Positions 16,923 through 26,690 of a DNA stretch of 64,000 bases are shown here, piece by piece. The stretch is from an uncultured Flavobacteriaceae bacterium. GTDB lineage: Bacteria > Bacteroidota > Bacteroidia > Flavobacteriales > Flavobacteriaceae. The stretch covers positions 56,965 through 120,964 of the forward strand of contig CANKUU010000012.1 in assembly GCA_947486785.1 (NCBI GenBank). Reading direction: 5' to 3'. The position numbers were made by a program, and so were the translations under genes. The notes beneath the pieces were generated by a model that was not told the origin of the DNA, searched no databases, and worked only from the letters and a program-made list of their open reading frames with translations. Numbering within the stretch: position 1 is the first letter of the stretch; the number at the start of each line of letters is the position of its first letter.

Positions 16923-19460
16923 ATGTTTAAAACACTACTGCTTATACTACTCTGTTTTAGTACTAACCTGCAGGCGCAAGATTACTTTTTAAAAAAATTT
17001 CACCCTTTCAATGAAACTATTCCAAGTCCAAAAGAATTCCTTGGTTATAGTATCGGAGAACATCATACCCGTCATGATTTGATAGTCGCTTATTTAACCA
17101 AATTAGCAGAAAGCTCTGATCGTGCATCCATTTATGAATACGGCAAAACCCATGAAGGTCGTAAACTTATCATATTAACGATTAGCTCATCAAAAAACCT
17201 ATCAAATTTAGATACGTTAAAAAAACAACACTTTGCATTTACCGACCCCGCTAAAAGTGTTTCAAATTATGATGAAATTCCAATTTTCATCAATCTTGCA
17301 TATAATGTACATGGTAATGAACCATCAAGCTCTGAAGCAGCTTTATTAACGGCCTATACCTTTGCTGCTTCTAACAACCCTGAGATACTCAAATATTTAG
17401 ATAATGCGGTTATAATGATTGACCCTACGATTAATCCTGACGGACGTGATAGACATACGCAATGGGCAAACGCCTATCAAGCAAAGCCAAATGTTGCAGA
17501 CCCACAAGACGCAGAACATAACGAATATTGGCCTGGCGGCAGAACAAATCATTATTGGTTTGACTTGAATAGAGATTGGTTGCTTGCTATAAATCCTGAA
17601 AGTAGAGGCAAACTAAAATGGTTTCACGACTGGTACCCAAATGTGGTTACAGATTTTCATGAAATGGGAACCCAAAGTAGCTACTTCTTTGAACCTATGA
17701 AAACAAATGCCTCATTAAACCCAATTATGCCCAAAGAAAATTACGAGGATTTAAATAATATGTTTGGGAGTGAATTTGCCAAAGCTTTGGATAGTATTGG
17801 TTCCTTTTATTTTACCAAAGAGGTTTTTGATGGCACCTATCCTGGGTATGGTTCCTCATATCCTGATTTACAAGGGGGCTTAGCTTTATTATTTGAGCAA
17901 GCTAGTTCAAGAGGACATGAGCAAACAACTGCATTTGGCAAAATCACATTTCCTTTCACAATTCGCAATCAATACACTTCTAGTATTACTACCGTTAAAA
18001 CCGCAGTTGCGAAGAAGGCATATCTTCGAAAATATCAGCAAGACTTCTTTAAAAGTGCCATTTCAAACGCTAATAAAAGTAAAATACGTGGTTATTCTTT
18101 TGGCGACCCTCACGATAAAAACCGAATCAAGGCTTTTATCGATAAGCTTTTAACTCATAAAATTGATGTTTATAAGTCTGGAGACAAATTTATTGTACCT
18201 ACAAAACAACCGCAATACAGAATGGTACAGACCATGTTTGAAACCTACTCGAAATATAGAGATAGTGTCTATTATGATGCTTCAGCTTGGTCGGTTGCTA
18301 ATTTTTACAATATGAAATACAAGCCAGTTTCTTCAATAAAATTAGGCGACAAAGTGGAAAATATTGAAAACTTAATAACTCTTGAACCAGTAGAGCATTC
18401 AAATTACGCCTACGTTATTGATTGGGATGACTACAATGCACCAGCAGCATTATATTTTCTTCAGCAACAAGGGTTAGTGATCTCTAGTGCATTTAAACCT
18501 TTTACCGCTCGTTTGGGTACTGGTTCAAAATCTTTTAGTTACGGCAGCTTAGTAGTGCCGGTATCGCTGCAAAAGAAAGAGCCAAAAGAAGTGTATAAAT
18601 TACTTAAAAAAGCTCAGCAGATTTATGATGTACCCATGTTTGCTCTGCACTCAGGTTACAGTACTAAAGGGATTGATTTAGGTAGCGGTTCTGTGCGCCC
18701 AATTAAAAACATAAAAGCCGCTATGCTTATTGGTACGGGTGTTCGATCTTATGAAGCAGGTGAAGTTTGGCATTTACTAGATACAAGAATGAATATGCCT
18801 ATTAGTAAAATTCCTTTGCGCAACTTCAACCGAACTAATTTTGACAAGTACACCACCCTTGTAATGGTATCTGGTCAATATAATTTGTCTAAAAAACAAC
18901 AAGACAAAATTAAAGCTTGGGTAAGTAAAGGAAATACCTTAATAACAATTGGAACAGCCTCAGAATGGGCAATTGATAAAAAAATAGTCAGCGAAAGATT
19001 AACTAACAAAATTAAAAAATCTACCCAAAAAGATTCTCTAAAAACGGTAAATCGCAAACCTTATGTGGATGCCTCAGAAAATATAGGCAAAGAGAGTGTT
19101 GGTGGAATAATAGTAAAGGTCGATTTAGATATCACTCATCCCCTAGCCTTTGGTTATCACGACAAAAGTATACCTGTTTATAAAAACAATACGGTTTGGT
19201 TAATGCCTAGCAAAAATGAATATGCCACGGTAGCTAAGTATTCAAAAAAGCCGCATATTGACGGTTTTATCACAACAAAAAATACTGAAGAATATTTAAA
19301 ACCCTCTGCTTCGCTAATTGTAAGTAAAATTGGTTCAGGACGAGTTATACTATTTGCCGACAACCCCAACTTTAGGGGCAGTTGGTATGGTACAAATCGG
19401 CTATTTTTAAATGCATTATTTTTAGGAGATAAAATTAGCATCCCTTCATCAAATGATTAA
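16923..19460 (+). CDS. Secreted M14 family zinc carboxypeptidase
   Basis: Large exported metallopeptidase of 845 residues with signal peptide MFKTLLLILLCFSTNLQAQ. The M14 domain (about residues 40-370) shows the zinc ligands H130 and E133 in NVHGNEPSSSEA and the third ligand around H246 in VTDFHEMGT. The family stretch MIDPTINPDGRDRHTQ carries the substrate-binding Asn/Arg, and the probable catalytic Glu is near 325 in GGLALLFEQASS. The remaining ~450 residues are a Bacteroidota-specific extension that includes a glutamine amidotransferase-like fold region (AAMLIGTGVRSYEAGEVWHL, then KIKAWVSKGNTLITIG). Substrate unknown; probably periplasmic peptide turnover. It is monocistronic, closed by a strong terminator. 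Confidence 0.9.
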   Translation: MFKTLLLILLCFSTNLQAQDYFLKKFHPFNETIPSPKEFLGYSIGEHHTRHDLIVAYLTKLAESSDRASIYEYGKTHEGRKLIILTISSSKNLSNLDTLKKQHFAFTDPAKSVSNYDEIPIFINLAYNVHGNEPSSSEAALLTAYTFAASNNPEILKYLDNAVIMIDPTINPDGRDRHTQWANAYQAKPNVADPQDAEHNEYWPGGRTNHYWFDLNRDWLLAINPESRGKLKWFHDWYPNVVTDFHEMGTQSSYFFEPMKTNASLNPIMPKENYEDLNNMFGSEFAKALDSIGSFYFTKEVFDGTYPGYGSSYPDLQGGLALLFEQASSRGHEQTTAFGKITFPFTIRNQYTSSITTVKTAVAKKAYLRKYQQDFFKSAISNANKSKIRGYSFGDPHDKNRIKAFIDKLLTHKIDVYKSGDKFIVPTKQPQYRMVQTMFETYSKYRDSVYYDASAWSVANFYNMKYKPVSSIKLGDKVENIENLITLEPVEHSNYAYVIDWDDYNAPAALYFLQQQGLVISSAFKPFTARLGTGSKSFSYGSLVVPVSLQKKEPKEVYKLLKKAQQIYDVPMFALHSGYSTKGIDLGSGSVRPIKNIKAAMLIGTGVRSYEAGEVWHLLDTRMNMPISKIPLRNFNRTNFDKYTTLVMVSGQYNLSKKQQDKIKAWVSKGNTLITIGTASEWAIDKKIVSERLTNKIKKSTQKDSLKTVNRKPYVDASENIGKESVGGIIVKVDLDITHPLAFGYHDKSIPVYKNNTVWLMPSKNEYATVAKYSKKPHIDGFITTKNTEEYLKPSASLIVSKIGSGRVILFADNPNFRGSWYGTNRLFLNALFLGDKISIPSSND

Positions 19461-19510
19461 AAAACAGCGCTAATTAAAAAGGTTTTTATTTCGGTTTTAA
19501 AAATTATGTT

Positions 19511-19547
19511 ACCGCTGTTATTCAAATTAAAATAACAGCGGTTTTTA
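19511..19547 (+). terminator. Rho-independent terminator after the M14 peptidase gene
   Basis: A perfect 12 bp stem ACCGCTGTTATT/AATAACAGCGGT with an 8 nt loop, followed by TTTTAT. Confidence 0.85.
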
Positions 19548-19680
19548 TATTTAAAATTATTAAATATTAAGATTATTTGTGAATAAAAATTAGTTAGTTT
19601 TAAGAGGAGAAAAAAACGTGTAATTTGATCGTTGTACCTATATGTTTTAGTTGGCAGCCATGTGAGAAAAGCAATACGGA

Positions 19681-20856
19681 ATGAATCAAAAATTGAAAAT
19701 AATTAGACCTTATTTACTACTATTCCTATTTAGTTCTCATTTTATATTTGGACAAGAGCTGTCTATTAATATCCTTCGGGACAAGGTAAACAATATACCT
19801 ATATCTTACGCAACAATAAAGGGGGGTAAAAATTATGCAATTAGTAATGAAGATGGTGTATTTGAATTTCAAAAAACTGATAGTACAATTACAATCCAAA
19901 GTGTTGTTTATGAAAATTTAGAAATTAACTATGAGTTTTTAAAAGCAAATGACACCATTTTTATGCAACCACTAACTTATGAATTAGACGAAGTCGTAAT
20001 AAGTAAAGATGGACTTTATACTCAAATGCTAAAAACTGTAATGACAGACTATGCACTTGAAACTCATAAAGAGAAATTTTTTCTGAGAGCTGTTATAAGA
20101 AAGAACAATGAACTATATAAAATTGTGGATTTTTCAGGGCTTATTGAAAAGCAATCATTGTTTGATACAAGGTCAAAACCAATGCCTAAGAAAAATTACA
20201 AAGTGAAAATTGAGAATATCAGAAAAGTAGGAATTGAAGATAGAGATATTGATTTTAGGCTATTTAGTTTTAAAGAATTCCTAACTAATGTCATCAAAAT
20301 TGCTTTTAATAAAGATGAATTTAATATAACATATGAATCAACCACAAATAAGGATTCTAAAAGAATAACTCTTGAGCCAAAGGATAAAGAAAAAATAAAA
20401 ATGCAAGGGTTTTATATACTAAATGACGACAATACCTTTAAAGAGGCTGAAGTGGCTTATGACAACAAAAATGCTGAATTTAAAAAAATTGGAAAATCTA
20501 AATATAGAACTGTTTTTAGCAATTGGAAATCAAATTTTGAAAGGAATTCACAAACAAAAAAACTTCAATTAAACAAAGCTACTTTAAATGGTAAAACAGA
20601 AGTTTATGAAGAAGGTGAAAATTATAATTTTGATTGGAACTATATATATTATGCTATTCCAATAGACGATGTAACAGAAGTGAAAAATAATACCAATTTA
20701 AACAAGGATATATTTGACCTTAAAGGAGAATACAATCAAGAATATTGGAAGAATCACGAAATATTGACATTAACGAAGGAGATGCAAGAGTTCATAACCA
20801 AAGTAAAAACAAGTGGAAAAAATTCTGATTTCAGAACAAAAACAAACATAAACTAA
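19681..20856 (+). CDS. Exported protein with carboxypeptidase-regulatory-like (CarbopepD_reg) domain
   Basis: The 391-residue protein carries a signal peptide (IIRPYLLLFLFSSHFIFGQ). Residues ~25-105 form a beta-sandwich of the CarbopepD_reg_2 kind, recognised by IPISYATIKGGKNYAISNED, then GVFEF, then YELDEVVISKDG; this module also starts TonB-dependent receptors in Bacteroidota. The rest (Lys-rich, mostly beta) has no family I recognise, and there is no TonB-receptor barrel. Such proteins are generally exported and cell-surface or periplasmic with unknown role. It stands between the M14 peptidase and the amidase, all on the plus strand. Confidence 0.75.
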   Translation: MNQKLKIIRPYLLLFLFSSHFIFGQELSINILRDKVNNIPISYATIKGGKNYAISNEDGVFEFQKTDSTITIQSVVYENLEINYEFLKANDTIFMQPLTYELDEVVISKDGLYTQMLKTVMTDYALETHKEKFFLRAVIRKNNELYKIVDFSGLIEKQSLFDTRSKPMPKKNYKVKIENIRKVGIEDRDIDFRLFSFKEFLTNVIKIAFNKDEFNITYESTTNKDSKRITLEPKDKEKIKMQGFYILNDDNTFKEAEVAYDNKNAEFKKIGKSKYRTVFSNWKSNFERNSQTKKLQLNKATLNGKTEVYEEGENYNFDWNYIYYAIPIDDVTEVKNNTNLNKDIFDLKGEYNQEYWKNHEILTLTKEMQEFITKVKTSGKNSDFRTKTNIN

Positions 20857-20965
20857 ATACTTCCATAAGTAATTGCTTATTCTCGCCTACTTATGAAAAT
20901 TTCACTGAAATTTTCAGTTTGGTGTGTACCTTTAAAGTTAAGTACTAACCCACAAGAAATACGAT

Positions 20966-22567
20966 ATGACCGTTAACAAAAAGTACCTTTTTCAAATTAT
21001 TATTTTTTCTTTTTTTCTTATCTCCATAACTCCTTTCGATACACCAAATAAGACTTCTAATAAAAAAATAAATATTCAACCCGAAATCACCATTTCAGAA
21101 ATACAGCAATCCTACAAAGATGGGATTTATACCATTTCAGAACTCACCCAATATTATTTAAACCGAATTGATTCTTTAAGCTTTAATGGACCTCAACTAA
21201 ATGCGGTTATAACAGTAAACCCAGATGCTATGAAAATTGCAAATCAACTAGACAAGGACATGAAAAATGGAAAGGCTCTAGGGATACTGCACGGAATACC
21301 TATTCTTTTAAAAGATAATATTGACACCAAAGATAAAATGCCCTGTACCGCAGGTTCTATGGTTATGAAAAATTCTTTTCCAGATCAAGACAGTCCATTA
21401 GCCGAACAATTAAGAAAAGCTGGTGCTATCATTCTTGGAAAAGCTAATATGAGTGAATGGGCAAATTTTCACTCAAATCATTCTTCTAGCGGATGGAGTG
21501 CAGTGGGTGGGCAAGCAAAAAACCCGTACGAATTAAGTCGAAATCCGTGTGGTTCGAGTTCGGGCTCGGCAATAGCAGTTTCTGCAAATTTAAGCGTATT
21601 AGCCATTGGTACAGAAACAAACGGATCTATTGTATGCCCTGCCAACAATAATGGTATTGTTGGTATTAAACCTACCGTAGGTTTAATTAGTCGTCGAGGT
21701 ATAATTCCCATATCTTCTTCTCAAGATACCGGCGGACCAATGGCTAGAACTGTTCGTGATGCAGCCATTTGCTTAGGAACTTTAACAGAAATAGACGCCG
21801 AAGATAACGCAACATTAGCTTCTGGCAGAATAGCATACACAGATTATACACAGTTTTTAAAAGTTAATAAATTAAAAGGCAAACGAATAGGATATTATAA
21901 GAAACCACTAGGAAGTCATAAGCGCATGACAGTATTAATGGAAAATACGGTTGCTTATTTCAAAGCGCAAGGCGCGACAATAATAGAACTAAATGAAATA
22001 ACAAATAGCTCAATTCAACATGATTCGTTTTTAGTTTTACTTTATGAATTTAAAAGCGGATTAAATTCATATTTATTAAACATGGGCACTAAGGCCCAAG
22101 TAAGCAATCTCGAAGAGCTTATTAAAAAAACATTCAATGATAGCATTGAAATGAAATACCATGATCATGAGCTATTAAAACTAGCTCAATCTAAAGGAGA
22201 TCTTAATTCTAAAGAATACCTAAAAGCTTTAAACAAAGCAAGAAAAAATAGTAGAAAAGAGGGTATCGATAAAGTTATGGATGAACATCAACTAGACGCT
22301 ATCATAGCCCCCACAGGAGGGCCTGCTTGGAAAACTGATTTAACCAACGGAGATAATTTAGGCATTTTTAGCAGCTCCCCTGCTGCTATCGCAGGCTACC
22401 CAAATATCTCAGTTCCAATGGGTCAAATTGATGGTTTACCTGTTGGCGTATCAATTTTTGGACGTCCTTGGACAGAGAATATACTATTGGAAATTGCGTA
22501 CAGCTACGAACAAGGAACACAACATAGAATAACACCTACTTTTAAAACAAACCCAATGAACCACTAG
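20966..22567 (+). CDS. Exported amidase-signature hydrolase
   Basis: Amidase-signature (AS) enzyme, 533 residues, preceded by an N-terminal hydrophobic segment (LFQIIIFSFFLISITPF) that indicates export or membrane anchoring. The Ser-cisSer-Lys triad is visible: Lys ~116 in GIPILLKDN, cis-Ser ~198 in RNPCGSSSGSA, and nucleophile Ser ~221 in GTETNGSIVCPA. The loop after the nucleophile and GIVGIKPTVGLISRRGIIP are standard. The C-terminal part ends with the typical GLPVGVSIFGRPWTE. It is 50 bp upstream of an exported amidohydrolase on the same strand, so the two probably act in sequence on one compound. The substrate (amide, aryl amide or peptide amide) cannot be inferred. Confidence 0.9.
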   Translation: MTVNKKYLFQIIIFSFFLISITPFDTPNKTSNKKINIQPEITISEIQQSYKDGIYTISELTQYYLNRIDSLSFNGPQLNAVITVNPDAMKIANQLDKDMKNGKALGILHGIPILLKDNIDTKDKMPCTAGSMVMKNSFPDQDSPLAEQLRKAGAIILGKANMSEWANFHSNHSSSGWSAVGGQAKNPYELSRNPCGSSSGSAIAVSANLSVLAIGTETNGSIVCPANNNGIVGIKPTVGLISRRGIIPISSSQDTGGPMARTVRDAAICLGTLTEIDAEDNATLASGRIAYTDYTQFLKVNKLKGKRIGYYKKPLGSHKRMTVLMENTVAYFKAQGATIIELNEITNSSIQHDSFLVLLYEFKSGLNSYLLNMGTKAQVSNLEELIKKTFNDSIEMKYHDHELLKLAQSKGDLNSKEYLKALNKARKNSRKEGIDKVMDEHQLDAIIAPTGGPAWKTDLTNGDNLGIFSSSPAAIAGYPNISVPMGQIDGLPVGVSIFGRPWTENILLEIAYSYEQGTQHRITPTFKTNPMNH

Positions 22568-22617
22568 CATTAAAAACCGAAACTTTAATAAAAACTACCT
22601 TATAAATAACTAGACAT

Positions 22618-24210
22618 ATGAAAAAAACAAACGCTCTTTTAGTATTTATGCTCCTCTTTATTACCGTTCTTAAAACAAATGCGCAATCTGCAGCAGGCGA
22701 CGGCCCACATGTGCAACTTATAATAAGAGGCGTAACGCTTATAAATGGAAATGGAGCACCACCACAGGGCCCTATTGATATTGTAATAGAAAATAATATC
22801 ATTAAAAAAATTCAAGTAGTTGGCTATCCCGGAGTTAAAGTTGATGAGGCTAAACGTCCAAAATTAAAAGCGGGTGGTAAAGAGTTAGACTGTACAGGTA
22901 TGTATTTACTACCTGGATTTATTGATATGCATGCTCATATCGGGGGTGTTGCACAAGGTGCAGAACCTGATTATGTTTTTAAACTATGGATGGCTCATGG
23001 AGTTACTACCGCTCGTGAAGTAGGCGGTAGAAGTGTAGATTGGTCTATGGATTTAAAACGTAAAAGCGAAAAAAATGACATCATAGCGCCAAGGCTTTTT
23101 ACTTATACAGGTTTTGGACAAACTAGTAAAAATTTTAATCCGTTAAACGACATTCCTATATCAACGACTGAACAGGCTAGAGAATGGGTTAGGGCAAATG
23201 CTAAGCAAGGTGCCGATGGCATAAAATTCTTTGGGGCAGAGCCCAAAATAATGGCTGCAGCATTAGATGAGAATAAAAAACTTGGATTAGGTTCTGCTTG
23301 TCATCATGCCCAATTAAGCGTAGCCCGGTGGAATGTGCTTCACTCTGCAAAAGCAGGCTTAACTTCAATGGAGCATTGGTACGGATTACCAGAAGCTTTA
23401 TTTGATGATAGAACCGTGCAAGATTATCCTTTAGATTATAATTACCAGAACGAACAACATCGTTTTGAAAATGCTGGCAGACTTTGGGCGCAAGCGGCCA
23501 AACCGTATTCTGAACACTGGGAAAAGGTAATGGCCGAATTACTAGAACTTGATTTTACTCTAGATCCTACCTTTAACATATACGAAGCCAGTAGAGATTT
23601 GCAACGAGCAAGAAGAGCCGAATGGCACGAAAAGTATACCCTGCCTAGTTTGTGGAAATTTTTTCAACCAAGTAAAATATCACATGGTAGCTATTGGCAC
23701 GATTGGGGTACTGAACAAGAAGTAGCCTGGAAACAAAATTATAATCTTTGGATGACCTTTGTTAATGAGTACAAAAATAGAGGCGGGCGTGTAACAGCAG
23801 GGTCTGACTCAGGTTTCATATTTCAACTCTATGGTTTTGCCTATATACGAGAGCTAGAACTATTACGAGAGGCTGGCTTTCATCCGCTAGAGGTGATTAG
23901 ATCGGCTACCTTAAACGGAGCGGAAGCATTGGGTATGGATGATAAAATTGGTACTGTTAGTATTGGAAAATTAGCAGATTTGGTTATCGTAGATGCAAAC
24001 CCAATCAAAAACATCAAAGTATTATATGGAACAGGGGCCGTAAAACTAACCGAAAACAATGAAGTTATTCGTGAAGGTGGTGTAAAATATACCATAAAAG
24101 ACGGAATTATTTACGACGCGAAAGCATTGTTAAAAGAGGTCGAAGAAATGGTAAAAGCAGAAAAAGTTAAAACTAACTTTAAGCTTTTACAACCCGGAAT
24201 TAAAGATTAG
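22618..24210 (+). CDS. Exported amidohydrolase family protein
   Basis: Metal-dependent amidohydrolase of the imidazolonepropionase-like branch, 530 residues with a signal peptide cleaved after NAQ. Metal ligands are seen in LLPGFIDMHAHIG (HxH) and SACHHAQLS, a candidate lysine in GADGIKFFG, and the final Asp in TAGSDSGF. The composite-domain ends are typical: an N-terminal strand pair and a C-terminal IGTVSIGKLADLVIVDANP. It follows the amidase by 50 bp and is closed by a terminator at 24256, so the pair is an operon. Substrate unknown. Confidence 0.9.
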   Translation: MKKTNALLVFMLLFITVLKTNAQSAAGDGPHVQLIIRGVTLINGNGAPPQGPIDIVIENNIIKKIQVVGYPGVKVDEAKRPKLKAGGKELDCTGMYLLPGFIDMHAHIGGVAQGAEPDYVFKLWMAHGVTTAREVGGRSVDWSMDLKRKSEKNDIIAPRLFTYTGFGQTSKNFNPLNDIPISTTEQAREWVRANAKQGADGIKFFGAEPKIMAAALDENKKLGLGSACHHAQLSVARWNVLHSAKAGLTSMEHWYGLPEALFDDRTVQDYPLDYNYQNEQHRFENAGRLWAQAAKPYSEHWEKVMAELLELDFTLDPTFNIYEASRDLQRARRAEWHEKYTLPSLWKFFQPSKISHGSYWHDWGTEQEVAWKQNYNLWMTFVNEYKNRGGRVTAGSDSGFIFQLYGFAYIRELELLREAGFHPLEVIRSATLNGAEALGMDDKIGTVSIGKLADLVIVDANPIKNIKVLYGTGAVKLTENNEVIREGGVKYTIKDGIIYDAKALLKEVEEMVKAEKVKTNFKLLQPGIKD

Positions 24211-24255
24211 CACGTATCACAAAAATAAGAATTTCGAAAATTCGTTAACGCTACT

Positions 24256-24292
24256 AAAAACACCTATTCAAACCAATTAATAGGTGTTTTTA
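24256..24292 (+). terminator. Rho-independent terminator after the amidohydrolase gene
   Basis: Perfect 11 bp stem AAACACCTATT/AATAGGTGTTT with a 10 nt loop, followed by TTT. Confidence 0.8.
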
Positions 24293-24355
24293 AAATTTCA
24301 AAGAAAAAATAAATTAATTACTATCTGTATTGAAACCTAAAATATAAGTGTAAAC

Positions 24356-24475
24356 TTACTTCTTATTATTCTTTACCCGTACCTTTTCTACCCTTAGTTT
24401 TGATTTTTTCGGGGTATCGACAAAAATGGCAATACTTAAAAGGGTAATAGCAATTAAAACAGTATTTATAATCAT
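24356..24475 (-). CDS. 39-residue hydrophobic/basic small protein (possible)
   Basis: A minus-strand ATG frame encodes MIINTVLIAITLLSIAIFVD, a single span, then a basic tail (KKSKLRVEKVRVKNNKK). It starts 24 bp downstream of the end of the small exported protein at 24499 on the same strand, so the two may be co-transcribed. Short length makes coding status uncertain; composition and spacing support it. Confidence 0.4.
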   Translation of the reverse strand: MIINTVLIAITLLSIAIFVDTPKKSKLRVEKVRVKNNKK

Positions 24476-24498
24476 TTTGTTTGGTTTAAATCTCCTTA

Positions 24499-24792
24499 CT
24501 AAGCCATTCTGGCTTCGTTTCCATTTATTGAAAAGGATAATGCTTTTTTAACTCTCGATTTTTTTGACTTAAACAAACGGGTGATTTTCACCTCTTCTGT
24601 ATAGGACTTTAAATCTTCTAATTTTATTAGATCAATAATGATGCCAACAACCGAATAAGGCTTTATTATGATTTGATTATTTACATGCTGTCGTTCTATT
24701 TTATGGTTAAACTCCAACTCATTTTCTTCAGCATTTGCCAATGTAATAACACTCCAGAAAAGGATAAATAGAATAGTAAATATAGCTTTCAT
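24499..24792 (-). CDS. Small exported protein, distant member of the 32818/33609 family
   Basis: The 97-residue product has a signal peptide (MKAIFTILFILFWSVITLANA). Its C-terminal ~27 residues, TRLFKSKKSRVKKALSFS followed by NGNEARMA, align with the C-terminus of the duplicated proteins at 32818 and 33609 (ARLYKFKNSRIKKALAFT then RNKAKMA). The mature N-terminal half is different in sequence but also short. All three end in (K/R)MA and are on the minus strand. The conserved element is basic and predicted helical. I do not recognise a named domain; function unknown. Confidence 0.75.
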   Translation of the reverse strand: MKAIFTILFILFWSVITLANAEENELEFNHKIERQHVNNQIIIKPYSVVGIIIDLIKLEDLKSYTEEVKITRLFKSKKSRVKKALSFSINGNEARMA

Positions 24793-25339
24793 AACAATGC
24801 CTTGTTTGGTATGAAGATAGTCTCATAAAGTATATACAAGGATTCTAAATCGTTGAAAAACAGCTTTCATAGGCCGAAAGCATTAAAGAAGATATATTGA
24901 ACAAAATATTAGATTAAATACCTTTAAACCGAAAACAACTTGCCGTAAAATAATGTTAATCAACGTGAAAAAATGCTAGAAATACTAACTACTATGAAAC
25001 TACATCAAATTTCATTTTTTATGCTACCTATACCCTTATTGTTTGTATTAACTACTCAGGTTATATTATAAAATGCACATAACTCTGTGTTACTTTGCTT
25101 CATCCTTTTAGTAAAAATTTAATTAAATCTTGTTGTGCGGTAATTTAAAGATTCTTTAGATTCAAACACTTTATAAATTGTTTCTAAAAAAGCTTTCAAT
25201 TATTAAAACAAATAATATTTTTTAAAGCTAAGTACTAAAATAGTTGTTTAGTATTTTGATAAGATTTATTCTCAAAATATCAAATAATAGTAGCAACAAA
25301 ACTGATAGAAATACGTTATAATCTAATTAAATTGAAACT
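24793..25339. other. 547 bp gap without a recognisable gene
   Basis: The region lies between the divergent starts of the small exported protein and the TPR protein, so it must hold both promoters. It is AT-rich with no clear TAnnTTTG box; no RNA gene or repeat is seen. Confidence 0.5.
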
Positions 25340-26362
25340 ATGCGTCACCTATTTATCTTTATACTTCTATGCAGTTCTTTATCTTCTTTAGCTCAAGAAT
25401 ATTCGTTAAAATCATGGCAAAATGAAGCGCGTAAAAACAAAGAAATGCAACCTGAATATGGTAATCTAAAAAAAAATACTGAAGAAATTAAAGCTGATAA
25501 CATCTTCGTAAATAATATAGTAGAATCAGGAAAGTCGAAATCTGAAGGGGCAAGTGAAATGATAAGAATAGGCTTCGACTATTTGTACAAAGGAGACTTA
25601 AAAACTGCAATGTTAAGGTTTAATCAAGCGTATCTCCTACACCCTAAAAATTCTCAAATTTATTGGGGGTATGGTGCAGTATACAAAACTCTAGGCGCAT
25701 ATGACTTGGCAAGAGCGGAATACGATAAAGGACTCGTAATAAACCCTACAAGCACTCCAATTTTAACTGATTACGGCACTACTCATTTAGGAGACTATTA
25801 CGCAACAATTAGATCAGATTATAAATTAGCAAAGGCACACCTTTCAAAAGCAAGAAAGAAACTTTTAGAGGCCTATTCCTTTGATTCAAAATATATAAAC
25901 ACCACTTATAAACTATCTATTATTTACCTCTATGATAAAGACTGTGAAAATGCAAAAAAATACCTTAAAGAAACCCGTGAACTGGGTGGACAACCGATAA
26001 CAAAAGAATATTTAACAGATTTTAATCTAAGATGTGGCAACTGTTCTAAGGTGCAAACCGGTAATTTTGAAATTGAAAGTGCCCGAAATGGTATTACTAA
26101 AATTACAAGAAACAAGAACTACCAAATTGAAGAAAATAAATCTTTAGGGTATAAATTAAAGCTTAAAATCGATTGGATAGATGAGTGTACCTATACCTTA
26201 ATGCCTGTAGAAGATTTGTCGAAATCTAAAAAAGGAAAAGTACCCACTCGTGTTCTCAGGTGTCAAATTATAGAAGTGAATGATGATAATTATATTCAAG
26301 TTTCAAAAGCTGAAGGCGAAAAACGACAAATTACTTCTCAACTAAATTTTAGTAATCAATAA
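25340..26362 (+). CDS. Exported TPR protein with a C-terminal beta domain
   Basis: The 340-residue protein has signal peptide MRHLFIFILLCSSLSSLAQ. TPR-like helices cover about residues 70-235 (AMLRFNQAYLLHPKNSQIYW, then GAYDLARAEYDKGLVINPTS). A separate ~100-residue module follows a Cys pair (LRCGNCSKV): GNFEIESARNGITKITRNKN, then LKIDWIDECTYTLMP. I have seen this ITR..QIE..WIDxCTY pattern at the end of other Bacteroidota exported proteins, but it has no name I can give. It probably acts in the periplasm as a scaffold. It stands alone between two long gaps. Confidence 0.75.
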   Translation: MRHLFIFILLCSSLSSLAQEYSLKSWQNEARKNKEMQPEYGNLKKNTEEIKADNIFVNNIVESGKSKSEGASEMIRIGFDYLYKGDLKTAMLRFNQAYLLHPKNSQIYWGYGAVYKTLGAYDLARAEYDKGLVINPTSTPILTDYGTTHLGDYYATIRSDYKLAKAHLSKARKKLLEAYSFDSKYINTTYKLSIIYLYDKDCENAKKYLKETRELGGQPITKEYLTDFNLRCGNCSKVQTGNFEIESARNGITKITRNKNYQIEENKSLGYKLKLKIDWIDECTYTLMPVEDLSKSKKGKVPTRVLRCQIIEVNDDNYIQVSKAEGEKRQITSQLNFSNQ

Positions 26363-26690
26363 AGATGAAATTTATACTGGTCAAAAAAGTTTTTGCACAT
26401 GATTTAACCAGCTATACTCCTATTTGTTTAAACTGAAATTGGTATCTAGCTCGTAGCATAAATAATAGAGTACTGCATGAGTATCAGTTCAGTTAAAAAA
26501 ATAACTCAAAATAGTTTAAGAAAAAGTGATTTGATAAAAACGCAATTCTCGATACTAAAAATGTAGAAGTAATTAGGTAAATATGTACGAGGCACTTTAG
26601 AAAATATTAATACACAAAAACCACTTTTGCACCAAAAAGAAAACCCGATTTCCTAAGTAAAGAAATCGGGTTTTATCGTATAAATTATGA
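26363..26690. other. 328 bp gap holding only the convergent terminator
   Basis: Between the convergent TPR and M13 peptidase genes. Apart from the hairpin near 26641-26673 I see nothing in it. Confidence 0.5.
26631..26674 (-). terminator. Terminator between convergent TPR and M13 peptidase genes
   Basis: A perfect 12 bp stem AAACCCGATTTC/GAAATCGGGTTT with a 9 nt loop. The T-rich tract is longer on the minus strand (TTTTCTTTTT), so it mainly ends the peptidase transcript, but it could act both ways. Confidence 0.85.

Noticed and set aside
20894..20916. Inverted repeat TGAAAATTTC/GAAATTTTCA after the gene at 19681, considered as a terminator
   Set aside because: AT-rich stem and no T-run; too weak to call.
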